Origin: Trametes villosa
Lineage: Eukaryota > Basidiomycota > Agaricomycetes > Polyporales > Polyporaceae
Length of the DNA stretch: 64,000 nucleotides
Direction: 5' to 3'
Assembly: GCA_002964805.2 (NCBI GenBank)
Contig: PUDQ02000001.1
Span: 2,876,001-2,940,000 of the forward strand
Program-made: the position numbers and the translations under genes
Shown: positions 44,320 through 55,762 of the stretch, one piece after another
Layout of the letters: each line of letters starts with the position of its first letter
Position numbering within the stretch: the stretch's first letter is position 1
The notes under the pieces: generated by a model
Seen by the model: only the letters and a program-made list of their open reading frames with translations
What the model was told of the DNA's origin: nothing
The model's database searches: none

Positions 44320-46018
44320 CTCTACAGCTCTATGAGTCGAAGTCGTTGACAGGCAGACTCCAGACAAAGGTCACACAGCTCAGAAGAAAGGGAAGAAAGG
44401 AGAATGGCGACGCTGCCCTGTGCGACGCGAGCTTTATAAACGAACGGGGGGCTGTGCCGGCGAGCGAATCCACCAGTAGCATCACTTCATCAGGCGTTTT
44501 CGCTATGTATGCTCACAGAATGTTGGTCTGGCAGTGCTGGCCACGGGCCTCGGTGAATCCAATAGCGGGGACCTCGCATCCCGGGAACGTGTTCTTGCGG
44601 TTTAAAAATTGAAATTGTTGGCCGTGTCGGTTGCATGGCTCTAGAAAGGCCCGATGAGGTGTGAAATAACTGATTCAGGGACGTCAACTCAAGGTGCTCA
44701 GGCGGAAGACGTAGCTACCTTCGGCAAGGGATGTCAGCCGCAAGTCCCCGTGTAGCTAGGCCGCGACATGTTAAGCTCGCACAGCTCCTGATCCAAAGGC
44801 ACAGCTGTCCCATGCATCAGAAGCCTTCAGTTGACGGAACTACTCAGTACGAGTAAAGCCGAATACACCGTATATTCTCAATTGGAAGCTGTGTCGAAAC
44901 ATTCTGCGAAGACGTTGTCACCGGCTTCATTCAGCCACCTTGTTCTCCGCGCTGTGACATAACGGACAGACGAACCGGTTTCTCTGCACGGTAACGCAGC
45001 ACCCAAGAGACGAAGTGGAAACAGTATGAAGCCGCCGTGATTCGTCATTCCTAGGGCCGCTATGTCCTAGCAATCACTTGCTACTGATGTCGGTGCCGCC
45101 CCAAGCGGGGCATAGTGGGTACTTGCCGCTAGTTAATTCTTCGCACGAATTCCTGATCACCAGCTTTGCATGACCGCGGGGCTCTCTTGTGCAGTGCGAC
45201 CTGGTGTACTGTTTGAGGCACAATTGGCGGACAACTTCACTGCCGAGGCGGTAGGGGGATGCGACAAGCCACCTATTCTGGCAGAATCTACCGCGAAAGT
45301 TCTATTAGTAGGTGCAGTCTCGTTACGTCGCCTCTACACTGGGTACAACGTTGCACCATACCACGGAGGTTTCTGAATATTCGCAACCTGTCGCGGCCAG
45401 CTGAATCGTCGTGGCCGCTATGTAATGCCAGAACTGACCCCATTCCGTCGTCAACGGCTACGAATCTAACATGCTCTCATGGTGGTAGTGAGGAATACTC
45501 GCATACTACCCCTTTCTGGTGACAAATGGCTGCAGTAAAAACATAATTACATACGTATTTTGTGTACCGAGGCCACCCGCCGCATCCTATCCCTATCCCA
45601 CTATATCCTACTTCGATCGAATGTGGAGGTTGAGTAGATGCAAGCCCGCAGCAAGACGATAGTGTCTAAGAAAGCGTAGCTAGCGAGTTGAGGACCTAGG
45701 GATTGTACGCTCGTGTTGAGCCAAGAAGGAGTCAATAGCGAGCCACCAGAAGGACAAGCACACAGTAAAGGCGACAAAGCGAGAGATAGTGGTGGTAGGA
45801 ACGAAAGAGAGCCGTGACGGAAAAGGAGGATGAGAACGTGACAAACGAACGCAAGCGGCAGAGCGCCTGCCACGGACGAACGGACTTCGTGAAGTTCGTC
45901 CATAACTTCAGCTCTACGCCGGGCAGAGCCCTCCGATAATATTCGTCTCTTCAACCTCTTCACCTGCTGCATCAAGATACCCGCCTCTCAACGCGCCGAC
46001 GACGCCGACGAACAAACC
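44320..46018. other. intergenic, no supported gene
   Basis: 1.7 kb between divergent genes, with short frames only. A palindromic TTTATAAA at 44433-44440, 114 nt upstream of the protease start, is a candidate TATA box. The part 45900-46018 directly precedes the taxilin start and is probably its 5' UTR and promoter. Confidence 0.5.
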
Positions 46019-48053
46019 ATGAACGGCACCCAGGCCGCGAGACCGGGGAGACCTGCGCCCGCGGGGCCCACACCTCCAGCACCCGCCGCCGCACCACCCG
46101 TACCTCCAAATACGGCGCACGCGCAGCCCGGAACACGACCACCGAACGGCGCACCAGCAAACGGGACCCATCCGCCACCACCGAAAGGGAAGAAGAAGGC
46201 CGCGGAACAGCCCGTGGACCCCTCGCAGATGTACGAGACGCTGAAGAACCGCATCGCGGCGCTGGAGGAGGAGGAGGTGCACGAAGAGGAGGAGGAGCGG
46301 CGGTTTGGTGCGTACGACCTCGGACGGGTTCTCCGGGTGGCTCTCTGACCCTCTGCAGCCGAGGAGGCGCAGAAGTCCGTGTCCGGCATGACCGAGACGG
46401 CCATCCATGCAAAGTACATCGAGCTGGTGCGTCCCTTGTTTCGACAACTCGCGCGCGTACTGACGTCCGTACACCAGTTCGCGGAACTCAAGCGGCTAGA
46501 ACGAGACCACGCGAAGGAGAAGCAAAAGCTCACCAAGGACAAGGATGCTGGTCCGTTCGTTCCGCGAAGCCCGCATTGACCGCAGATCTCACATTCCGTA
46601 GCCAAGGGTCAGTTGACGAAAGCCAACCAGACCAAGACCAAGATGGAGAACCTTGCCCGGGAGCTGCAGAAGGTGACCGCCCACCCATACACCCCCGCAT
46701 ACAGCTGTTGACCGTCTGCGCAGGATAACAAGAAGCTAAGGGTAGGCGGCCTTGGTGGCCCCTGAGCGATTTCTGAGTCTCACGCGTTCGTGCCTGCAGG
46801 AAGATAGCAAACGTCTAGCAACATGTGTGGAGGAGGCTCAGGAGGAGGTACGTCCCGCGCCCCGCCCCGCACCCTATTCCATCGAGCTGCCAATCAAACC
46901 GCTCCCGGCCCGCGTAGATCATGCAGATGAAGAACGACATGGCGAAACGCGCGGAGCGCGCGAAGGTCCAGGAGAGCAAGTACCGCGAGATGCCCGACAT
47001 CGTCGTGCGCGTCGTGTGCAAGTACCGCGCGGAGCTCTACTTCAAGATCTCGCGCAAGACGAAGCTCTCGCGCCTCTTCAACGCATGGACGGACCGGATG
47101 GAGACGAACATCGGCGGGAGTACGAGCATGGTGAGCGTCGGTAAGAAGGGCAGCAGCCCGCAACCGAACGGAATGGTGCGCTCGGACGCGGCGAGCACGA
47201 GCGGGTCTTCTCAAGGCGGCGCGAGCTCCATGCAGTTCGTGTTCTCGCACGGGGGCCGTACGCTGGAGACCGACCAGACGCCGGAAGAGGCGGGCATTGA
47301 GGACGGAGACGTCATCTTGGCTGTCGAGATGATGGACCTCACGGAGGGCCCCGGCACGGAGGAGCTGGACGACCCTCAGCCCGTGCGGCAGAAGCTCAAG
47401 AAGGAGTGGGTGGAGAACCCGACAGAGTGAGCGCCCCCCGTTGTGCCCCCTCGAGCTTCGCTGAACTTCGACGCAGAGCGCGGAAGACCCTCCAGAATAT
47501 TTTCGACGGAGTGTGCGTACATGCGCCACATCTGCGTGGCGCGAGCATACTAATCATGGTTACAGTGTCCGCGAACGGCTGAAAGAGGTCCTTCGACAGT
47601 ACAAGCTGCGAGAAAGCCACTTTGAGTGCGTCGTGCGCTCGAAGGAGCTCGAGGTCCTCCTGTCCCGCGCGCGAGCAGCGGAGCAGAAGCAGCTCGCAGA
47701 CGCCGAGAAAGCGCGAGCCGACAAAACCGACGATGAGGTGCGCATATACCTCTTTCTGTTTCAACACACTATCTCACATCGAATAGATCAAGGCGCTGCG
47801 CAAAGAGCTGGACGAAGCGACAGAACAGCAAACAATTCTCATCAACAAGCTCCTGTCGTGTTGTCACGAAGTACGTTCTCATCGTTCGTCGTCTCGCTGG
47901 GCGGTCGCTAACTCACCCGGTCCCCCGCCACAGCCTGATAGCGAGCGAACACGACAATTCCTACAATCCCTACACGGGGCGCTACACAGCAAGGACATAC
48001 ACAAACCCGCGGACGGGGACAAGGCGAATAGTCGGCGGGCGGATGGCTCGTGA
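46019..48053 (+). CDS. taxilin-like coiled-coil protein with embedded SUMO-like domain
   Basis: Taxilins bind syntaxins in vesicle traffic; the role here is inferred. Eleven exons (46019-46307, 46359-46426, 46478-46550, 46602-46672, 46724-46741, 46800-46847, 46918-47426, 47477-47512, 47566-47737, 47787-47870, 47934-48053) join in phase to 495 residues. N-terminal part: Pro/Ala-rich, then taxilin coil (YIELFAELKRLERDHAKEKQ, NQTKTKMENLARELQKDNKK). Residues about 217-335 resemble a SUMO/Rad60 SLD fold (VVRVVCKYRAELYFKIS, KLSRLFNAW, MQFVFSHGGRTLE, TPEEAGIEDGDVILAV) without a di-glycine end. After it the taxilin coil resumes (VVRERLKEVLRQYKLRESHF, RSKELEVLLSRARAAEQK) but ends early compared with animal taxilins. 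Exon 5 is 18 nt. The SUMO-like exon ends in phase 2 and fits only the downstream taxilin exon. Confidence 0.8.
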
Positions 48054-48380
48054 CAGTGAACGTGGGCGGGCGTGCGCCGGGCGGGCTATTCTTTACGTGT
48101 ATACGTACCGTCCTGCATGCCCATCGAAGTTCGCTGTTCTCTTTTCACCGTATGGCGGCGAGGCTGGGCGTCGTGGCGGACACAGGCCGTGGATGCCGCG
48201 ACGTGCAGCGCTGGAAGAACTACTGTGAGTCCGAGAAACCCAAATGCACAGAAGGTACGGCATGTCCAATATCCTGTCCCCTGGTACCGAAACGACACTA
48301 CGACGACGGATATAGGCTGATACTACAGAGTCCGATATGTGTGCTACTCCTTGTCCGAGGCGTAACAGTAGTCCGGCATT

Positions 48381-50426
48381 CTAAACGAGAGCGTCGAGTT
48401 CCTCCACAGACTCCACGTAGCCCGAGCGCGAGAACGTCTTCCCCTTCACCGACTCCAGGCCCTCGCCCGCGTACGTCACGAGCGGCGACAGCTCGATCTC
48501 CACGCCGTCGAGCAGCTTCGCGCCCGCCGCCTCGAGGAAGCGCCGGTGCTGCGCGAGGAGGTCGCGGCGGCTCGTGTCCGGGTCGTCGGAGCCCGTGCCC
48601 GGCGCGTTCTTGAGCGGGCTGAACTCCTCCGCGCGCGCGACCTCGAGCACGGCAAAGCGCTTCGTGAACGGGAACACGTCGAAGACGAACATCTCGAGCT
48701 TCATCCCGTTCGGCTTCGCGGGCTTGACGGCCTCGCCCGTCGCGACGTCAACGTGCGCGATCTTCTTGCGCGCGATGTGGAACGCGAGCTCGTCCTCGAA
48801 CGCCTCGACGGAGCGCAGGAAGTCGAGTGTGTAGAAGTGGTTCGCGATGTTGCCCGCGCGGAACGCGAGCTCGCCCTTCGCGTCCCGGCGCTCCGCCTGC
48901 TCGTCCGAAATTTCGGAGTACTCGACCACGCTGAACTTGTCGCCGCGCCGCGCGATGACACCCACGGACTCCTTCGGGTACGCCTTCGGCACGACCTTCG
49001 CCGCGCAGTCCGCCTGCTTCTGGATGCAGTAGCCGACGAACACGGGGTCCGCGATGCGCACGAGGCAGTTGTCCACGCAGTAGCTGTGGATGTAGCGGAT
49101 TTTGCGCCGCTCGAGGTCGGAGAGGACCGTGCGCGACTTGTCGGAGGCGGAGAGAGGCTTGCGGAGCGCGGCGTAGAGGCCGCCATTGCCGTCCGGCGCG
49201 ACGGCTACGCGTGAGCGCGTCTCGAGAAGGACCTTCCCGTCCATGGTGAGGCATGGAAGGGTACCTGCCAGGTCACTCAGCGTCAGCGTCGCCACAACAA
49301 TGAACGCGCTGCGTAACAGGTATATATGGCAGATCTGTGGGAGCAGAACCCGTAACGGCAAATCGACTCCTACTGAGATTGGGCGGCCATAGTGAGACTT
49401 CCGCACTAGTGCGGATGTCTTGTGCGTCACGGGCTGTTTTGCGATGCCTCACTTATCCCACCTCCTCAAAGGAGCAATGAAGCCGTCGATGAAGCGGCGC
49501 ACGCTCGTCCCCCTTGCTCGCCTACGTCCTCAGATGGAGGTCAAATCCCCCCCTTAGCCCGACAAGGAGTTCAGGGATACAGGTAAGGACCGTACCCATC
49601 GCAGAAATTCGTGCAGGGGTTCCGGAGAATGCGAACGTCCGCCGTGCTTACGGCGAGCTTACGATCGGTTCGCGCTCTGTCCTGGCGTATGCCGTAAGAC
49701 TCGCCTCGCTCTACGCGATTTCAGGGTACAACGCCTGCGCGACTTTAGGGCGCAACGCCTGCTCGCGCGGCAGCCATATAGTCGACGCAGCAGGAGCATG
49801 GACGGTATGAATGAGATTGCCGTGCACGCACCTTGTTCGAAGAAGATGACATTCTGGGGGTCGAGCCCAAAGTAGCTGTGCTTTTTGAAGAACGCCTCCG
49901 TCTCGTGCCTCGTCGGCCCGCTCGTCATCACGTACCACGGAATCGCCACTGATCCCACGGGCTTTTGCGCAGCCTCTGCCGCGACGCGCTGGAGGCGCGC
50001 GATGCGCTCCGCCTGGTACTGGAAGAGGGTCTTGTGGGAGGGCAGCCCGATGTCGTAACAGCCCTTGGGCGCGGAGCTTCCTAGACGCGTGCCCTGGCCG
50101 CCCGCCATGAGGAGAACACCGACCTCGCCGCGCGCGATGGCCTGCAGGCCGGTCTCGCGCCATTCCCGCTCCTTCTCCGGGGTGCCGAGGACGGAGCCCG
50201 CGGCGTCTTCGGGGAGGGGCTCGATGATGTCCTTGCCGCTGCTCTCTGCCAGCTCCTTCTCGGAGGAGACCGCCTTGCTGTAGATGCGGTTGACACGTTC
50301 GATGTCGAGTGCCTCAAGCTGCGCGCGCAGGGCGTCGCGCTCGGAGTCGGAGAGGTCGTCCCAGAAGGTGAAGAGATGGCCCTGGCCCGCGGACTCGTAA
50401 CGTTTGCGGAGATTATCAACAGACAT
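48381..50426 (-). CDS. UAP1: UDP-N-acetylglucosamine pyrophosphorylase
   Basis: Makes UDP-GlcNAc from UTP and GlcNAc-1-phosphate; precursor for chitin, N-glycans and GPI anchors. Two exons, 50426-49832 and 49264-48381, join in phase to 492 residues, the usual eukaryotic length. Seen: LLMAGGQGTRLGSSAPKG (uridine-binding loop, near 105-122), WYVMTSGPTRHETEAFF, NVIFFEQG joined across the intron to TLPCLTMDGK, then VAPDGNGGLYAAL, IHSYCVDNCLVRIADP, FVGYCIQKQADCAAKVV, VVEYSEIS and MFVFDVFPFTKRFAVLEVAR. All active-site segments are present. The single intron is 567 nt, about ten times the usual length in this window. Confidence 0.95.
49715..49762. repeat. two tandem 24-bp units in the UAP1 intron
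   Basis: GCGATTTCAGGGTACAACGC-type unit at 49715-49738 followed directly by a diverged copy at 49739-49762 sharing the GCGA start and AACGCCTGC end. Lies inside the unusually long UAP1 intron. Confidence 0.75.
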
Positions 50427-52301
50427 GACAGGGCGTGGTAGAATAGATGAGCTGGGTGGGATGGGAGAAGATGGTGGTAGGAGGGAAAGGTATGTTGCAA
50501 TGCTTTAACGCGTCGCGTCCATGACGATCTGCCACATTCGGAATCTTCCGTACAGCCCATTTACGATGCCGGCGGTGCGCTGCGCGCGTGGCGGTTCCAC
50601 TGTTTTGCACAGATCATCCGCTCATCCACCGTCCGGGCTCGCAACGTTGCTCCATCCAGGTCGCAACGTTCGTCGTTGCTGCCCGGCTTGCGAACTCGGC
50701 CAGTCCAGCCCGCAATCACCGCAGATGTACTTGGACTGTCGCCTCCCCGACCCTCTTTCTCCGCAACTCTCATCCGAATCGCTTCGCGACGATGCGAGCA
50801 CCGACTGTTCATTCAGCTCATCGCCGCCCTGGATGTAACCGACGTACCATCGCGTCTTCCCAATTGACACTCCGGAGCGATGTTCTTGACGAGAAGATGT
50901 GACGAGGTGGTGGAGGGAGAGCTAGTGAAGGGTATGATCTCAAGGTATGGCACCCTCCGATCGCACCGCGCCGTATCGAAGCTGCGCTATTAGGGCTTAT
51001 TTGCAACGCGTTTGCATTCCCTTGGGTGGGGCGGTTGATGCATTGCGGGGCCGGAATTGTGCGCGCTGCCAGCGCCAGATCTGCATTGCTCCGCTCCTGG
51101 TTGGTGTTACCCCACTAAAAAATAGGCGTTGCAAATAAGCCCTATTAGATATATCCAGTCGGCATCTGCGTATACCGGCCTGCTGGAGATTATGCATATA
51201 TGCGGTTATCTGAGCGTTGGCGGTTGGAGACATAAAGCCTCCGCCGGGGTCTATCGCTGGTCAGCCCTCTCACTGCGGTCTAAAAATACTGACAACGAGG
51301 ATGTCGCAACTCCGAGAACATACGGTTGGCCTAGTCCATCTCACCCCTTGAAGACGTCATCGACGAGCATAACAACCATGCTCGTATAGCTTAGGCACAC
51401 TGGCCACCGCATGGTCCCCCTAGCAGGTGACGAACATACTGACGATATCCCGTGGCATTCGACTTAAGGTAGCTCTCTCGCTACTTCTCATCAGTTGTCG
51501 CTTATGCGTTGTCATTCAGCCTGTGTGTTCATCGCCGACCAAGGTGTATGGGGATGGCCGTTCGGTGCCCGGAATAGGCTGAACGTTGGGTGGGAGTGCG
51601 AGATTCCTCCGGGTGCGCAACCTATGGTCAACCGCCCGAGCTCCTGACCGCGTCACAGTGTGTCGGCCCTCGACCACGGTTGCAGCGATCTGCGAGCTAA
51701 GCCGGTGGTGGAGCCGGCCGACACGACGTTTCGGGAGCGCGCGCGCTGGGCGCCATGCAACCAATCCGAGGTCAGCTGGCCCTTCCAAGCCCGCGTCCAC
51801 AGCATCTCTTGCGATGGCGAACGGATTTGTGTCACTGCCTACCATCTCTTATCATATGTCAAGCATTCCGCCTTGTGGTCCTCAGGTACGCAGAAGCAAG
51901 GATGATCACAAGCGCGTCTCCGCGAGAATGCATCCGCCAGGCCCGTGGTCATGGCCGCGCAGCACATGCGTCTGCAGAACGCCGTCCGCGTTGCACCAGG
52001 TAAGCGCGGAGCGACCCACAGGACATGTTCTGCCCGGTTTTAGAGCGGCCCACCGTCATGGGCGGCGAACAGCTCGGCGAGCGAGTGCACGTGGGGTAGC
52101 GAGCAAGGTTCCGAGCATGGGCTGGCAAGGGGAGTGTGATGGAAGCCGCTGCCGCGCTGCATCTCTGTTAGCGTCAATTTCCGCTGCTATTATTTCCACC
52201 CCACCCGGACTACTTAAACCCGCGCCTCATTCCATCCCTCTTGCCCTTGTCCCTCGACCCTCATCTGCGTAGCCTCTCCCTCTGGAGCCCCCGCGACGAC
52301 C
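50427..52301. other. intergenic with a small inverted-repeat element
   Basis: 1.9 kb between the divergent UAP1 and GH5 genes. Apart from the element at 50993-51142 it has only short frames or motif-free longer ones (51586-52272 on plus). The right end should hold the GH5 promoter. Confidence 0.5.
50993..51142. mobile_element. 150-bp MITE-like element with terminal inverted repeats and TA flanks
   Basis: The ends are perfect 17-bp inverted repeats, GGGCTTATTTGCAACGC and GCGTTGCAAATAAGCCC. Both sides carry TA (50991-50992 and 51143-51144), matching the target duplication of Tc1/mariner-type elements. The inside is non-coding. Size, non-coding nature and intact ends fit a non-autonomous miniature element; a transposase source is not in this window. 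Confidence 0.85.
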
Positions 52302-54070
<1,769 letters not shown>

Positions 54071-54971
54071 GCGCCGAGCGGCGGAGGCCTGCAGCGTCTC
54101 CTGCAGCCGGCGGCGAAGCAGGCTGCCGAGCGCGGGCGCGCAGTGCGCATACTATACCCCCGATAGCCCCGCTCCGGCGGGTCACTGGATCGGACACCTA
54201 CATTGATGTGGCCGGCTTGATTACGACTCCTCACGACATGTGTCCTAGCCCCGAGATATACGCCCCTCCCCCCCGGTTGGCCGCCGTGCGCGGCGACTTG
54301 TATTATTACCGCACATCGCGGGCGGGGCTCTTGTTGGCCTCCCCGATGTATCATACACGCCTTTCTATGTACCACAAACCCTTGATGATCAGGATGGGCG
54401 GATAGCATGATGTGCGCGCAGATGAACGGCAGATCCGGGGTCGTCGGGGGCGGGGAACTGACCTCACAGCGCGTGCGGAGTCAGCTAGAGATACAAGGCA
54501 CGACTATTGCATAAGTTACAGTACGGGGCATAAGTACGGAGAGATACATCTATGTGCGTAATGCTAAGGCTACAGTAAGGTGAGAGGGAATAAATATGGA
54601 CCGGCGTGAGCGAGGCGAGGGGCTATAGGATATAGTATGTGTGCGGCGAATAATTACGGGCGTGACAAGGAAGTCCAGGGAGGCGGCGGAGAATAGATAG
54701 AGCTACAGGAAGGGTCATGTCGGCGTGTATGTCATCTAGTCATGCAGGCTGTATAAATATAAGAAGCGGAAACAGCGAAGCAACTGGAGGTGCGGGACGT
54801 TTCGCGTATAGTGGGGAGGAATAGACGGTAACAAAATAAACGCAGCGGTAACACTGAACAGGATGGAGATGGCGTGGATTTTCGTGCATCGTGGGGAGGA
54901 ATATGCGGGTTCAGGACAAAGAGATCGTAGCGATACTCACCGTGCATAGCATCTTGGGGGGCGGGAGATGA
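54071..54971. other. intergenic between convergent genes
   Basis: 900 nt, AT-richer than the neighbouring genes from about 54480, with many short A/G-rich tracts. Probably 3' UTRs and spacer. No gene seen. Confidence 0.5.
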
Positions 54972-55762
54972 TCACAGGGAGAACGAGGCAGCAGGTTCCC
55001 AGCCACAGGATTCCGGTGTGCCGTAGCCGTGGGCGTGAAGAGCCGATGTGCCCCAGCCAGGAAAGAGATCCGCCGTCGGAGGCCAGGAGGGCGGTGTATC
55101 CGGGAGGTAGTCTGCGCAGCTGCCAGAGGGTACTGCGCTTGCGTGCTCGAGAAAAGAGAGGTCATGCTCTGCATATCCCATGGATCCTAGCGCCGGGTCG
55201 TGGTATGGGAAAGGCAGCCCCAGTGCGTCCCAAGTGGAAGCGCAGTCGAAAGCGTGATCTAGAGGGCCATATGTTAGCAGGGGCACTCGCAGATAGATGA
55301 GGTCGCGGAGTATACCTGCGGGCGGGGGAGAGCCAAAAGTCACATCCGTCGGATGATTTCCGATGGCGCCTGCAGAACCCGCAGGGCTCCCACGACCGTC
55401 AGAGGCAGTCCGAGCAATGCGGGGGCGCGGTGCCAAAGGCTTCGGCGACGGGTTCGCACAGGATTCCTCCATGCAGCCCTTGACGCAGCGCTGACAGGGG
55501 CGGCCCTCATCGCATCTCTTGTTCGACCGACGACAGTTTGTGCACTGTACCGATGGCGACTGCGTCAAGGCCGTTCTACGGTACATATGCACAGTGTAGA
55601 TACACGTACCGCGACCTTGACACCTCGAGGCCTGCGATGCGGTGTCGCGGTTGCGGCGAGGTCGGCCGCCAGCGCGGATGCTCGAGGGGATGCTGTGGAA
55701 CCGGATGTGGACAATGGGATGACATCGGGATTGGATGATACATCGGTCGGGGCGCCACCCAT
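54972..55762 (-). CDS. Zn2Cys6 fungal transcription factor, short
   Basis: Probable DNA-binding regulator; targets unknown. Exons 55762-55610, 55559-55316 and 55258-54972 give 227 residues. The zinc cluster is at 57-85: CTNCRRSNKRCDEGRPCQRC then a final Cys after KGCMEES, i.e. C-x2-C-x6-C-x5-C-x2-C-x8-C with one extra Cys inside the last gap. A basic stretch (HRRPRGVKVA) precedes it. There is no fungal-specific middle homology domain, and the C-terminal part is Pro/Gly/Ser/aromatic-rich, as in short agaricomycete Zn2Cys6 proteins. The start ATG at 55762 has good context; an ATG at 55870 is in frame. The last intron (57 nt) does not shift frame, but has a perfect CTAAC branch site, so I splice it. 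Confidence 0.75.

Noticed and set aside
48546..49214. 222-codon plus-strand frame
   Set aside because: Antisense shadow of the UAP1 second exon; composition is Arg/Glu/Val-biased and there is no motif.
51586..52272. 228-codon plus-strand frame before the GH5 gene
   Set aside because: No recognisable domain, Arg/Ser/Pro-biased composition, and it runs into the GH5 5' UTR.
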